Below, piece by piece: positions 26,475-35,860 of a stretch of 64,000 bases of DNA. The DNA comes from Chthoniobacter flavus Ellin428. Lineage in GTDB: Bacteria > Verrucomicrobiota > Verrucomicrobiia > Chthoniobacterales > Chthoniobacteraceae. The notes beneath the pieces are model-generated. The model was given only the letters and a program-made list of their open reading frames with translations, was not told where the DNA came from and made no database searches. The number at the start of each line of letters is the position of its first letter. The stretch's first letter is position 1. The translations under genes and the position numbers were made by a program. The stretch is taken from the NCBI RefSeq assembly GCF_000173075.1, contig NZ_ABVL01000020.1, positions 62,001 through 126,000 on the forward strand, written 5' to 3'.

Positions 26475-29400
26475 TCACATCGGATTTCCGGTCTCCTTGA
26501 AGGAGATGCTGAAATCCATCGTGAACGAGTCGTACCCATCCGAGGTGTTCGGCCCAACGGCCACATAGATGGTGTCTCCCGGATTCAGGAAGCCCACGTT
26601 TTGGTCGAAGTTGATCGTGCCACCGCCCGGATACAGGCCGCTGTATTTCTGGGTAAATACAGTCGTGCTGCCGTTGGCCGTTTCGGTGAAGACCATCACC
26701 TGGCCGCCATTGGCGCGGCTGTCGCTGCTGGTGACGAAGCTGCTGGTGATCGCGTAGTAACCAGCGAGCTTCGCCGTGTAAGCGGCGATGGGGTAACGAT
26801 CATAGGTTGCGCCCTGGGTGCTTCCCCGGCCAGGATGGCCGCCGCTGGAGGTGAGACCGCCGTAAGGGAAGAGCGTGGAGGAGTTGTCGGGAGAAACGGG
26901 GAATCCGTTGACCGTGTATTTGTTGATCACCTGGCTCCAGTTCAGGCTCTCGTAGTTGCTGGCGCTGGTGATCGGGCCGTTCGCATTCCACAGGTAGCTC
27001 CAACCGGGTGAGGGTGAGCCGCTCCGGAAATCGCTGCGATAACCCGCGACGACTCGCGCCGTGTTGCCGGCGACGGTGAAATTGACCGTCAAGGTGGACC
27101 CACTTTGGGTCGTGGCCACGATGCTGTGGCTGCCTACCGCCAGCGTCGCCCCGGTGTAGGGCGTGGTGTCCGTGCCGAAGGCGGTGTAAGGCGGCTTCGT
27201 CTTGGTATTGGATGCGCCATCGTACTTCAGCGTCACGCTTCCCTGGGCGCTGCTGATGTTAGCGCGAATGGTGAAGTTCGTGGTCCCCAATTTGGCCGGA
27301 TCGACCATGGCTCCGCTGGTCAGAGTCATCAGGTCCGCGTGGGTATTCGCGTCCACGAGAGTGAAGGTTTTGACCGCGGCATTATTGGCATAGCTGGGCA
27401 ACTGCCACACGTCGATGTGCTGCCCGCCAGCACCGGCATCCAGACCCGCACTGGGCAGGCCCGTGCTGTCGACGAGGCCCGCCGGGATCCAGCCATAGAT
27501 CAGCTGCGGCGGTTGGAACGGCTGGCGGCGCGAATCCGTCGAAGTCGTGTGCGTCGTATCCAGGGTCAGCGCACCGGGATCCAGTCCGCCGTTTCCGCCC
27601 GGTTGGTGGCAGGTCACGCAGAAGGCATTCGTTTCCGAATCCGGCCGCGGCGCGTTGTTGAAGAGCGGCCCCTCGGGGAAATGAATATCCTGGCGCACCG
27701 AAACCGTTCCACTCGGGATGCTGAAACGATTCGAGGTGTTGTCGTTTTTGTAATCGTAGAAGTTCGCGTAGAGCGGATAAGTCGTCTTCCCGCTATTCGC
27801 GAGTTGATTGGAGATTTCCTTTTGCACCCACGCTGGATAACGGCTGGCAAACTTGGTCTTCCACACGTCCGTGTAAGTGCTCGGCAGGCCGATGAGAGTA
27901 CCATTGGCATTGTTACAAGCTGTCTCGAAATCCACCGCGTGGGCGAAGACTTTGAAATCGTCCACCCAACCGGTGAAACCGGTCATACCGCTGCCCGAAG
28001 GAACACCGATGGTCAATTTCCCCGGCGGCAACTGGAACAGCGCTTGATAAGCGTCCTGCCAGCGATCGAAGAGGATGCCGTTCAAGTAGAAGTCAACCAG
28101 CGTGCCGGAGGTCTGCACCTGGAAGGCGAGATGCGCCCAGCCGGTATCCGGCAGCAAGTCGTCCATCGGGCTCGCCGGAGTCGTTGTGCTCACCGGCGGC
28201 ATGGCGATGCGATGGATGATGTTGCCGGTGGCATCGGCATAGAGAATCTGGTTGCGACCGTAGAGATGCACGCTCGTCCCGTCGGGGAAGGTCAGCAGCC
28301 GCCGATCGGTCGTGTCGTCGGCGAACCGGCAATCGACGAAGATGCCCATGTACCAATTCTTGGACGACACATTCTGCGGTTGCGGGTCGATGGTGAATTC
28401 CAGCCCGATGGTCCCGTCCATCCAGAAGCCCTTGCCATGCACCCCGCCGGCCGCGGCCGGTTCCACCCGCCCATCGCCGAGCACCAGTCCGTTTTTGGGA
28501 GTGATCCAGCGGCTGGTCGGAGCGGTCGCGGCATTCTGTAGTTTCACCGTCCCGCCGCTGAACGTATGCGTGCTGCTATTCCAGCCGCTCCAACTCGTGA
28601 AAGCGTTCATCCCGGTCCCCACCGTCGAGGGGAATGTGATGAGGTTGCTCATGTTGCAAACGATGAAGCCATCCGGGTCGACGTAGTCGTCGAAGGAGAG
28701 CTCGTCCGCCTGCTTGCTATCGCTGATGAGCCAGGCGACATCGCGGAAGCTGATCGGCAGCATGTAGTTCCGGTAATTGAACATGTTCTGCACCGACTCG
28801 ATGATGTTACCGTTGTCGTTTTCGCCTGCGGGCATCTTGCGCGTGGCGCGCCCGTAGCCCATGCGCAGCCAGCCCGTCTCGTTGCCCAGCGGACCAGAGT
28901 TGGCCTGATACAGGTTCACCATGCGTTCCTGCGGCCCGGTCACTGGATTGGGGTCCGTCGACACCGCGCTATCGCCCTGGCCGATCGCGTAGTCCACGTC
29001 GTTGTTCAGGTTGTCGATGGTCACGATCTTGCCATGGCTCCAGAGCCCCACAAAAGAAACGCCCTGGTGGATGCCGCCATCTTCACCCTGCAAATAGTCG
29101 GCCGGGTCCTCGGGAACTTTCGTTTGGGGATAGCGCGCGTGGTTATAGGTGCCATCCGTGCTGCTGTAATAGTGGAGTTGATCGCGGATGGTCTCGAAGA
29201 AGAGGTTCTTGGCGTCGCGATCGATCCACGGATACGAGCCGCCGAGATCTTTTCCATCGGGCAGCAGCGTTCCTTCCGCATCGCGGAACGGCGCCATGGC
29301 GAAGCCGAATTTCGTATTGATCCGCGTATCGTAAGGCGCGTGGGTGATCGGGATGAGATTCGTCCACTGCGTGGCGTCCGCGACGTTTCCGCCGGTGTAA

Positions 29401-30179
29401 TAGGAATACACGATATCCACCCCCTGCGGTCCGTGCGCCGTCCCGGTGATCGGGTCGGTCCACGTGAAGTTGCCCGATCCCACACGGGTGATCAGCAACC
29501 GGCCGTCGCCACAAATGACCGGTTCAAAAGCGGAGCCGTTGAAGCTGAACTGCGGGGTGCCCGTGGTCGCGCCGGTCTTGGCAATCAGACGGATGGTCGC
29601 GTTGACCGTCTTCGGATTGGTGACCGTGATTTGGATCGGCGTGACGAAGAACTGGGTCTTGTTGTTGGGAGACGTGCCGCTGTTGCTCGTGACGAAGACA
29701 TAGACATTGTAGACGTCTTCGCCGTTGACCACCGTGGGGTTCGCGCCCGGATCGTAAAGGCAGGCGTGCGACACGCCCGCGGAGTTCAGCGTGTAGTTCG
29801 TGGAGCCGAGGCCGGGATTGCCGTAGGTGTTGGTGACATTGATGCGGGTCACCGTCGGAGACGACACCGTATAGGCACTCGCCGGGTTGAGGAGAAACGC
29901 CTGGGTCAGCTTTTCCGGAATGAAGAGCGTGAACCGGGGAATCCCGCCGTCCGGGCCCGAGCCCTCCACCGTCGAGGCAATGCGGCCATCGGCCGTGGTA
30001 CGATAGCCCGGGATGTGCGGACGGGTGAAGTTGGGAACGGCCGTTCCCGTGGAATAATTGTTCACCACGCCGGTGACTTCGCGCCAGATGGCGGGAGATT
30101 CCGGGGTCGCTTGTTGCGCGGGGCTGAGCAGGGGCATGGACGCGAGGAGCGCCACGAGGAAGGGGAGGGAATGCTTCAT
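26475..30179 (-). CDS. Large secreted LamG-domain protein with single CxxCH motif
   Basis: Taking the second ATG (30179) gives 1,234 aa with a clean signal peptide (KHSLPFLVALLASMPLLSPAQ); the frame also contains an ATG at 30206. Residues about 30-560 are a beta-rich region I do not recognise. About 575-770 form a LamG/concanavalin-like domain (WMDGTIGLEFTIDPQPQN, GWAHLAFQVQTSGTLVDFYLNG). A single haem-type motif FCVTCHQ lies near residue 870. The C-terminal third has Ig-like repeats and a PA14-like ending. One CxxCH suggests a covalently bound haem or a redox or metal site. The gene stands downstream of an AraC-type regulator on the same strand. Verrucomicrobia often carry such secreted proteins in polymer degradation clusters, but no enzyme motif is visible. 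Confidence 0.7.
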   Translation of the reverse strand: MKHSLPFLVALLASMPLLSPAQQATPESPAIWREVTGVVNNYSTGTAVPNFTRPHIPGYRTTADGRIASTVEGSGPDGGIPRFTLFIPEKLTQAFLLNPASAYTVSSPTVTRINVTNTYGNPGLGSTNYTLNSAGVSHACLYDPGANPTVVNGEDVYNVYVFVTSNSGTSPNNKTQFFVTPIQITVTNPKTVNATIRLIAKTGATTGTPQFSFNGSAFEPVICGDGRLLITRVGSGNFTWTDPITGTAHGPQGVDIVYSYYTGGNVADATQWTNLIPITHAPYDTRINTKFGFAMAPFRDAEGTLLPDGKDLGGSYPWIDRDAKNLFFETIRDQLHYYSSTDGTYNHARYPQTKVPEDPADYLQGEDGGIHQGVSFVGLWSHGKIVTIDNLNNDVDYAIGQGDSAVSTDPNPVTGPQERMVNLYQANSGPLGNETGWLRMGYGRATRKMPAGENDNGNIIESVQNMFNYRNYMLPISFRDVAWLISDSKQADELSFDDYVDPDGFIVCNMSNLITFPSTVGTGMNAFTSWSGWNSSTHTFSGGTVKLQNAATAPTSRWITPKNGLVLGDGRVEPAAAGGVHGKGFWMDGTIGLEFTIDPQPQNVSSKNWYMGIFVDCRFADDTTDRRLLTFPDGTSVHLYGRNQILYADATGNIIHRIAMPPVSTTTPASPMDDLLPDTGWAHLAFQVQTSGTLVDFYLNGILFDRWQDAYQALFQLPPGKLTIGVPSGSGMTGFTGWVDDFKVFAHAVDFETACNNANGTLIGLPSTYTDVWKTKFASRYPAWVQKEISNQLANSGKTTYPLYANFYDYKNDNTSNRFSIPSGTVSVRQDIHFPEGPLFNNAPRPDSETNAFCVTCHQPGGNGGLDPGALTLDTTHTTSTDSRRQPFQPPQLIYGWIPAGLVDSTGLPSAGLDAGAGGQHIDVWQLPSYANNAAVKTFTLVDANTHADLMTLTSGAMVDPAKLGTTNFTIRANISSAQGSVTLKYDGASNTKTKPPYTAFGTDTTPYTGATLAVGSHSIVATTQSGSTLTVNFTVAGNTARVVAGYRSDFRSGSPSPGWSYLWNANGPITSASNYESLNWSQVINKYTVNGFPVSPDNSSTLFPYGGLTSSGGHPGRGSTQGATYDRYPIAAYTAKLAGYYAITSSFVTSSDSRANGGQVMVFTETANGSTTVFTQKYSGLYPGGGTINFDQNVGFLNPGDTIYVAVGPNTSDGYDSFTMDFSISFKETGNPM

Positions 30180-30275
30180 AGTCGGGAGGCTGACGTATCG
30201 ATGCATAGCGGTTGCGCTCGCACCTGCCTTGAATGCTTCGCCGCAATTTTTGAATAATTCGCTCGCTGCGCGCGA

Positions 30276-31253
30276 TTACGGTGTCTGGTAGAGTTTGCGA
30301 TACGCCAGAGGAGAAATGGCGTTCTTCGCCTTGAACAAACGCTGCAGATGGCTTTGGTCGGCGAAGCCGGTATCGCAGGCGATTTCGGCGATGCTCTTGG
30401 TCGTCTCGCGCAGCATGTGCGCGGCGCGTTCCAGGCGTAAATCGCGCAAGTAATCGCCGTAGCGCCAGCCGGTCGTTTCCTTGAAGAAGGCGCGAAAACG
30501 ACTGGTGCTCATCCCGGCAAATCGCGCGACCTCCGGTTGCGGCACCGCCTCGTGCGAACGCCCGCCGACATACTCGAGCACGCGGCTCAAGCGCGCATGC
30601 CGCTCGGCGCGCCGCGCCGTGGTGTCCGGTGCGGAGTGGCCACGGGAAAGGAAGGCGCGCCGCAATTCAACGAGCACCTCGAGCAGGCGGAATTTCAATT
30701 CCACCTGCCGGTCCTTGCCGGACGATGCGGCAAACCACGCCTGGGTGAGGCGCAGCAGGCCCGCATGGACCGCTGATGAACCCGCGGCGTCGGCCGTCAA
30801 TTTGGGCGGGATTCTTTCCGGGCGGCGGTCCCATGCTGCCAGGAATTCGCGATCCAGGGACATCCCGGCGGCGGCCACGGCTTCCGGGCGAAAGAAGACG
30901 ACCAGCGGGGCATGGGTGGGTTCCATGCGGACGACCCCGTGGAGTTTCAATGGGTCGACCAGAATGATGTCGCCGGGGGCGAAAGAAAACTGGTGATTAC
31001 CGCTGCGGTAATGGCCGGTGCCGGTGGCCATCCAGAATTCGTAATAGTCATGCCAGTGCATCCAATTTTCGCCGACCATGCGCTTGTAGCCGGGATATTG
31101 CTGCAGGGAGACAAGCAAAGGCAGCGGCGCGGGAAACTGCCGTGGTAGATAACGGCGGGCGTCGATTCGACCGGCTACGGTAAAGGCGTCGTGTTTTTGG
31201 GCACGGACAAAGGAAATGAGTTCGAGTTTGCGGGTATTAGTCGCCAACGGCAT
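30276..31253 (-). CDS. AraC-family transcriptional regulator
   Basis: The 325-aa protein has an N-terminal cupin-like sensor (residues about 45-150; HWHDYYEFWMATGTGHYRSG, FAPGDIILVDPLKLHGV) and a C-terminal double helix-turn-helix (about 225-322; VARFAGMSTSRFRAFFKETTG, IAEIACDTGFADQSHLQRLFK). It is a DNA-binding regulator that most likely responds to a sugar or related small molecule. It lies 96 bases upstream of the secreted LamG protein on the same strand, so it may control it or be co-transcribed with it. Its own promoter lies in 31254-31497 next to the inverted repeat. The ligand cannot be read from sequence. Confidence 0.9.
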   Translation of the reverse strand: MPLATNTRKLELISFVRAQKHDAFTVAGRIDARRYLPRQFPAPLPLLVSLQQYPGYKRMVGENWMHWHDYYEFWMATGTGHYRSGNHQFSFAPGDIILVDPLKLHGVVRMEPTHAPLVVFFRPEAVAAAGMSLDREFLAAWDRRPERIPPKLTADAAGSSAVHAGLLRLTQAWFAASSGKDRQVELKFRLLEVLVELRRAFLSRGHSAPDTTARRAERHARLSRVLEYVGGRSHEAVPQPEVARFAGMSTSRFRAFFKETTGWRYGDYLRDLRLERAAHMLRETTKSIAEIACDTGFADQSHLQRLFKAKNAISPLAYRKLYQTP

Positions 31254-31400
31254 CTGGGGGATGGGGAAAATGAAGCAGGATGCGCACTAGCTAGCGTTTG
31301 CGCAGCTGCCGTTTTTCGTGACGAAGGGCCGGGATGGATGGGTCGGCCTGACTTAAACGCAGAGGACGCAACGCGGAGAGGCGTCTTCGGACGGTGTGTA

Positions 31401-31494
31401 TTTCCTTAATCTTTAATCCTTGATCGTTAATCCTTAATCCTCCGACCGGCGGTTAGATTAAGGATTAAGGATCAAAGATTACGATTAAGAAAGG
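31401..31494. repeat. Long TTAATCCT-rich inverted repeat
   Basis: The left arm (31401-31440; repeats of TTAATCCTT, TAATC) pairs with the right arm (31456-31494; GATTAAGGATTAAGG...) around a GC-rich 15-base spacer (TCCGACCGGCGGTTA). The element lies directly after the GspE stop codon and upstream of the AraC gene. It could terminate the GspE transcript and is likely a dispersed REP-like element. Confidence 0.8.
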
Positions 31495-31497
31495 ACA

Positions 31498-33207
31498 CTA
31501 CTCCGTCTCCGCCAACGCTTCGTCCTGCTGCGTCACGCGCACCACTTCCTCGACCGTCGTCTGGCCGAGGAGCACGCGCCGCCAGCCGTCCTGGCGCAGG
31601 GTATCCATGCCATCCATCGCGGCGCGTTGCTTGAGCACGCTGCCGGGTTCCTTGCGGATGATCAACCGGCGCAGGTTTTCATTCACCACGCAGACCTCGT
31701 AGATGGCCATGCGCCCGCGATAACCGGTCTGGCGGCAATGCTCGCAGCCCTTGCCACGATAGAGCTTGGAATCCGCGGGGATGGGCGCGTTGATCTCCCG
31801 CAGGTACTCGGGCAGGTAACTGGCTTCCGCTTTGCAATCGGGGCAAATCGTCCGGACGAGACGTTGCGCAAGGAAGCAGCGGACGACACTGGCCAGCAGG
31901 AACGGCTCGATGCCCATGTCCAGCAAACGCGTGATGCCGCTGACGGCGTCATTGGTGTGCAGCGTCGAGAACACGAGGTGACCCGTCATGGCCGCGCGGA
32001 TGGCGATTTCGGCCGTCTCGAAGTCACGAATTTCGCCGACCATCACGATGTTCGGGTCCTGGCGGAGAATGGCGCGCAAGCCGTTGGCAAAGGTCAGGCC
32101 GATTTCCGATTTCACCTCGATCTGGCTCACGCCAGCCAGGCGGTATTCCACCGGCTCTTCGATGGTGATGATGCGCCGGCTGACCGCATTGATGGAGCTG
32201 AGGAAGCAGTAAAGGCTGGTCGATTTGCCCGAGCCGGTGGGGCCGGTGACGAGGATGATGCCATTCGGCTCCTGGAGGAGCGCGCGAATCATCTTCATCT
32301 GCGCATCGCTCATCCCGAGCCGGTCGAGGGCGAAGCTGAGCGATTCGTTGCGGGAGAGCAGACGCAGCGAGATGCTCTCGCCATTCACCGTGGGAATGGT
32401 CGAGACGCGCACGTCGATGGCGCCCTGGTGCGTGTTGAGATTGATCCGCCCGTCCTGTGGCAAGCGGCGCTCGGCGATGTCCATGTGGGCCATGACCTTG
32501 AGGCGCGAAATGATCGCGCTCTGCAGCACGCGCAACTGCCCGGGCACGGCGACTTCGTGGAGGATGCCGTCGATGCGATAGCGGATGCGCAGGTCGTTCT
32601 CCAGCGGCTCGACGTGAATATCCGTGGCCCGTTCCTGGATCGCTTCGCGGATGATCTGGTTGACGAATTTGACGACGCTGGCCTCGGGGGAGTCGCCGGT
32701 GATGTCTTGCGCCACGTCGCGCTCTTCGCCGTCGTAGTGGCGCGCGGTCAGGAGGATTTCCTCGAAGGTTTCCGCGCCGACGCCGTAGAGCGACTTGATG
32801 GCACGGAGCAGGGGGCTGCGCGGCGCGACCACCCACTCCACGTTCTTGCCCTTGAGCTGTTGGGAGGTGAGTCGGCGGGCGACGAGGTTGAAGACGTCGT
32901 AGGTGGCGACGCGAACGGTGTTCTCGTTTTCGGAAAGCGGCAGGAGGTGATGCTTGAAAACGAACCGGCTGGGGAGGAGGCCGAGCGATTTGCGGTCGAT
33001 GCCGTCCGCCTCGATCTGGACAAAGGGATTATGGAACGAACGGGCCAGTTGTTCCGCCAGCCGGGCTTCGTCCACGCGGCCGGAATTGAGCACCTCCACC
33101 GTCCAGCTTCCGCCGGGCGGAGGCTGCAGGGCGGCCAGTTCGGTGGCGTCGTTTTCTTCGAGACCAGTCTCCTGCAAAACCTGAACCAAAATTTTCCGCG
33201 AGTTCAT
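31498..33207 (-). CDS. gspE: Type II secretion / type IV pilus assembly ATPase (GspE/PilB-like)
   Basis: The 569-aa cytoplasmic ATPase powers pseudopilus or pilus assembly. An N-terminal GspE_N-type domain (residues about 30-130) is followed by the ATPase domain. Walker A is GPTGSGKS (322-329), the Asp-box and Walker B are around 381-395 (ILRQDPNIVMVGEIRD), and the His-box is TLHTND (415-420). A zinc-binding pair of CxxC motifs sits at 455/458 and 488/491, which is normal for the family. It is divergent from gspH-K with about 147 bases between. GspF, the usual partner, is not in the window. GspE and PilB are hard to tell apart; the pseudopilin neighbours favour type II secretion. Confidence 0.9.
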   Translation of the reverse strand: MNSRKILVQVLQETGLEENDATELAALQPPPGGSWTVEVLNSGRVDEARLAEQLARSFHNPFVQIEADGIDRKSLGLLPSRFVFKHHLLPLSENENTVRVATYDVFNLVARRLTSQQLKGKNVEWVVAPRSPLLRAIKSLYGVGAETFEEILLTARHYDGEERDVAQDITGDSPEASVVKFVNQIIREAIQERATDIHVEPLENDLRIRYRIDGILHEVAVPGQLRVLQSAIISRLKVMAHMDIAERRLPQDGRINLNTHQGAIDVRVSTIPTVNGESISLRLLSRNESLSFALDRLGMSDAQMKMIRALLQEPNGIILVTGPTGSGKSTSLYCFLSSINAVSRRIITIEEPVEYRLAGVSQIEVKSEIGLTFANGLRAILRQDPNIVMVGEIRDFETAEIAIRAAMTGHLVFSTLHTNDAVSGITRLLDMGIEPFLLASVVRCFLAQRLVRTICPDCKAEASYLPEYLREINAPIPADSKLYRGKGCEHCRQTGYRGRMAIYEVCVVNENLRRLIIRKEPGSVLKQRAAMDGMDTLRQDGWRRVLLGQTTVEEVVRVTQQDEALAETE

Positions 33208-33354
33208 GAGGGCTGATGGGACAAGAGCAGAGAAAGAGGGGTTGGCAAAGCTCGCAATGGTAGCAGCCGATGGCGGAGGCGGTCAAACGCGCCTCTTTTC
33301 CGGCGCGGAGATTTTGCACGATTGCCGTTTTCCGGGAAGCGATTCGCGGCTAGT

Positions 33355-33840
33355 ATGGCAGCGATGTCCACGCCCCGGGCCGCTTTTACACTGCTGGAAA
33401 TCTGCCTTACCCTGGCGATCGGGGTGGTGCTGATGCTGCTGGCCGTGCCGAGCGTGGCGGGCCTGCTGGCTGAGCAGCGCCTGCACGAGTCCTACGAGCG
33501 GTTCCAGAAGTTTGCGGACAACGCGCGGGCCCACAGCCTGCGGGAACAACAACCCTACACGCTGGTGTGGCAGCGCCATGGCATTGCCCTGGTGGGGGTC
33601 GAGCGGGATGCCCACGGGGAACCGGTGGTGGTGGATCAGATGGGTTTCGACAAGGACGAGGTGTTCGATTTGGAGCGTCCCGCAGCGCTCGCGAAAAAGC
33701 CCGCGGCGGAATGGACGTTCTGGCCCAGTGGCGTCTGTGAGCCCGCGATTGTCAGTTACAAAGGGCCTTCAGGCCACTGGCGGGTGAGCTTTAGTGCGTT
33801 GACCTCGCGGGGCACATTCATCCAGTCCGAAGCGTTATGA
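33355..33840 (+). CDS. gspH: GspH-like minor pseudopilin
   Basis: From ATG 33355 the product is 161 aa. It carries the prepilin cleavage motif AAFTLLEICLTLAIGVVLML (residues about 8-30, Glu at +5) and then a C-terminal domain with QRLHESYERFQKFADNARAHS, as in the GspH/XcpU family. The next ATG (33364) would give an equally good leader, and an upstream ATG at 33322 is less likely. It is the first gene of an operon in which each gene overlaps the next. The protein should sit at the tip or body of the pseudopilus after processing by the prepilin peptidase, which is not in the window. Confidence 0.85.
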   Translation: MAAMSTPRAAFTLLEICLTLAIGVVLMLLAVPSVAGLLAEQRLHESYERFQKFADNARAHSLREQQPYTLVWQRHGIALVGVERDAHGEPVVVDQMGFDKDEVFDLERPAALAKKPAAEWTFWPSGVCEPAIVSYKGPSGHWRVSFSALTSRGTFIQSEAL

Positions 33841-34253
33841 AACACCAGGCCACGAGATCCGCGGGCGGTTCCCACCGGGGCTTTATGCTGCTGGAGACGC
33901 TTCTGGCCGTGGCGATCTTTGCCATCGGCGTGCTGGCGCTGGGCCAGGGCGTTTCGAAAGGCCTGCGCGTCGAGCGAATCATGAATGAAGAAGCTCGGGC
34001 GCGCCGCGTCCTGCAGAATCGTTTCGCCGAGATCGAGGCAGGCGCCATTCCGTCGAAGGATTCACACGAAAAGCTGGGCGGCGTGGCCACTGGGCTCACC
34101 CTGACCCAGAAGCGGACGCAATTGCACAAGACCGACGAGCATGGCCAGGAACTGGCGAACCTTTTCTCGGTCACGTTGACAGTCGATTGGATGAGCGATG
34201 GCGACAAGGAAACACGTTCCCTCACGTTCTATGTTTTGCCGCAGCAACCCTAG
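33837..34253 (+). CDS. gspI: GspI-like minor pseudopilin
   Basis: This 138-aa protein begins in the ATGA overlap with gspH. The leader MKHQATRSAGGSHRG precedes FMLLETLLAVAIFAIGVLAL, where the +1 Phe and +5 Glu fit prepilin processing. The short C-terminal domain (LQNRFAEIEAGAIPS..., LFSVTLTVDW) fits GspI, which nucleates the GspI-J-K tip complex. The identification rests on the order H-I-J-K and size. Translational coupling to gspH is clear from the 4-base overlap. Confidence 0.85.
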   Translation: MKHQATRSAGGSHRGFMLLETLLAVAIFAIGVLALGQGVSKGLRVERIMNEEARARRVLQNRFAEIEAGAIPSKDSHEKLGGVATGLTLTQKRTQLHKTDEHGQELANLFSVTLTVDWMSDGDKETRSLTFYVLPQQP

Positions 34254-34890
34254 AGCGCGCTCCGCGTTCACCCTTCTCGAAATGATCATCGCCATGATGA
34301 TCGTTTCAATGATCGTCTTTACGATTTATCGGTTCGTGAGCACGCATCTGCTCATTATGCAGGCCTCGACGGAGATCGGGGATGAGCGGGAGTCGATGGA
34401 AGCGGTGATCAACCTGGTGCAGGGCCAATTGGGCTCGCTCCCGGCGCTCGAGCCCGATGCGCTTCTCGGCAAGGCGTATAAATTCCACGGCCTTTCCAAT
34501 GATGAAATGACGTGGATGTGTGGGCCGGGATCCGGACTGCTGACCACGGCCGCCCAAGGCGAATATCAAGTCACGCTCACCGTCCAGCCGATGGATTCGA
34601 AATCCTCCGAGACGGAACTCGGGTTGCGGCGCCGGCCCTCGGCGGCCAATAAATCTTCGGTGGAGTTGACCCGTGGTTCGGGCACCGATCGTTACGATTG
34701 GCAACCGCTCATCAGCCCGATGGCCGCCTTGGAAATCCGCTACTACGACTCGGTGACCAACTCGTGGGTTGACCAATGGACGGATGGCTCACGCCGGCCA
34801 CCCCTGGTGCGGCTGCGGCTGCAGAAACATAAAGACGACGCTCCAATCGAGGCGGTGCTGAACGTGCCTTCCTCGCAGTTGACTCCATGA
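34231..34890 (+). CDS. gspJ: GspJ-like minor pseudopilin
   Basis: From ATG 34231 the product is 219 aa with the motif AFTLLEMIIAMMIVSMIVFT (residues about 12-32). I prefer this start to 34198 because it gives a normal leader and overlaps gspI by 23 bases. The globular domain includes DSVTNSWVDQWTDGSRRPPLVRLRL, similar to the end of GspJ, where the W..W...P..V.L pattern is common. It is the third gene of the H-I-J-K run and overlaps gspK by 4 bases. Confidence 0.85.
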   Translation: MFCRSNPRARSAFTLLEMIIAMMIVSMIVFTIYRFVSTHLLIMQASTEIGDERESMEAVINLVQGQLGSLPALEPDALLGKAYKFHGLSNDEMTWMCGPGSGLLTTAAQGEYQVTLTVQPMDSKSSETELGLRRRPSAANKSSVELTRGSGTDRYDWQPLISPMAALEIRYYDSVTNSWVDQWTDGSRRPPLVRLRLQKHKDDAPIEAVLNVPSSQLTP

Positions 34891-35786
34891 AACCGGCGCC
34901 GCATTCCCGAGCCTCCGCCTTGATCATAGTGCTGTGGGCGCTGCTGTTACTTTCCGCGGCGACGATCACCTGGGTCATGTGGGTCCAGCAGGGGATCCTG
35001 GCGCATGCGGTGGATAGTCGGACGGTCGAAGCCCGCGCCATGGCGCATTCCGGAATGACCCTGGCCATGCATCCGCAGGTCACGCGAATGACGCCTTTGC
35101 CGCCGGAAGAAATCTATCCCGGCGTGGGTTATGAGGTGCGAATTCGCGGCGAAGGCGGCAAGCTGAATATCAACTGGCTGTTGCGAGGGGAGGAGCCGAT
35201 GAAGCTCGCGATCATGAAGCAGTATCTCCAGCGCCGGGGGCTGGAATTGCATCAGATCGAGACGTTCATGGATTGCCTGCTCGACTATATCGATGCCGAC
35301 AATGTGAAACGGCTCAATGGCGCCGAAGACGACGGCGATTATCATCCGGCCAATCGGGAACTCTTGAGCGTGGATGAGTTGTTGCGGGTCCGCGGCACCG
35401 GCCCGCTGACCAGTCAGCCCGGCTGGCGGGATGAGTTGACGGTTTACAGTCTCGGTCCCATCGACCTGGCTTCGGCGGATGCCCAGGTGCTGGCATTGAT
35501 CCCCGGGCTGAGCGATGCGCGCATCCAGCAGTTCCTCCAGATGCGGGCCGGGCGGGACGGCAAAGATGGCACCGAGGACGACGTCATTTTTCCGAGTATC
35601 GATGCGATTGCTGGGGCGCTGGGGCTCACCGCGAGCCAGTTTGAAGTGCTCCGACCATTGGTCTCATATCAGGATCCGACGATGAACATTCAGAGCATTG
35701 GCCATAGTGGTGACATCACGCGCAAAGTGGAGGCCGTGGTGCGCAAGGGCGGGGCCAAGCCGCAGATTCTCTCGTGGAAAGAGTGA
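34887..35786 (+). CDS. gspK: GspK-like minor pseudopilin
   Basis: This 299-aa protein has a single N-terminal hydrophobic helix (ALIIVLWALLLLSAATITW, residues about 11-29) and lacks the FTLLE Glu at +5, as GspK characteristically does. The body has the GspK landmarks GGKLNINWLL, FMDCLLDYIDADNVKRLNGAED and AIAGALGLTASQFEVL, including the alpha domain inserted into the pseudopilin fold. GspK caps the pseudopilus. It overlaps gspJ by 4 bases (ATGA) and is followed after 74 bases by the small secreted GspC-like protein. Confidence 0.9.
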   Translation: MKPAPHSRASALIIVLWALLLLSAATITWVMWVQQGILAHAVDSRTVEARAMAHSGMTLAMHPQVTRMTPLPPEEIYPGVGYEVRIRGEGGKLNINWLLRGEEPMKLAIMKQYLQRRGLELHQIETFMDCLLDYIDADNVKRLNGAEDDGDYHPANRELLSVDELLRVRGTGPLTSQPGWRDELTVYSLGPIDLASADAQVLALIPGLSDARIQQFLQMRAGRDGKDGTEDDVIFPSIDAIAGALGLTASQFEVLRPLVSYQDPTMNIQSIGHSGDITRKVEAVVRKGGAKPQILSWKE

Positions 35787-35860
35787 AGCGAACGTCCGCT
35801 TGAAAGTGGATGGAGCCGACGCTAGGTAGGTGCGTGGTCATTTCCCAATCGCTCGCTGGT

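Noticed and set aside
27105..30257. Two long plus-strand frames (478 and 563 aa)
   Set aside because: They mirror the third codon positions of the secreted LamG gene and show Arg/Val-rich shadow composition.
31627..33216. 529-aa plus-strand frame
   Set aside because: It is antisense to the GspE ATPase, whose motifs are unambiguous.
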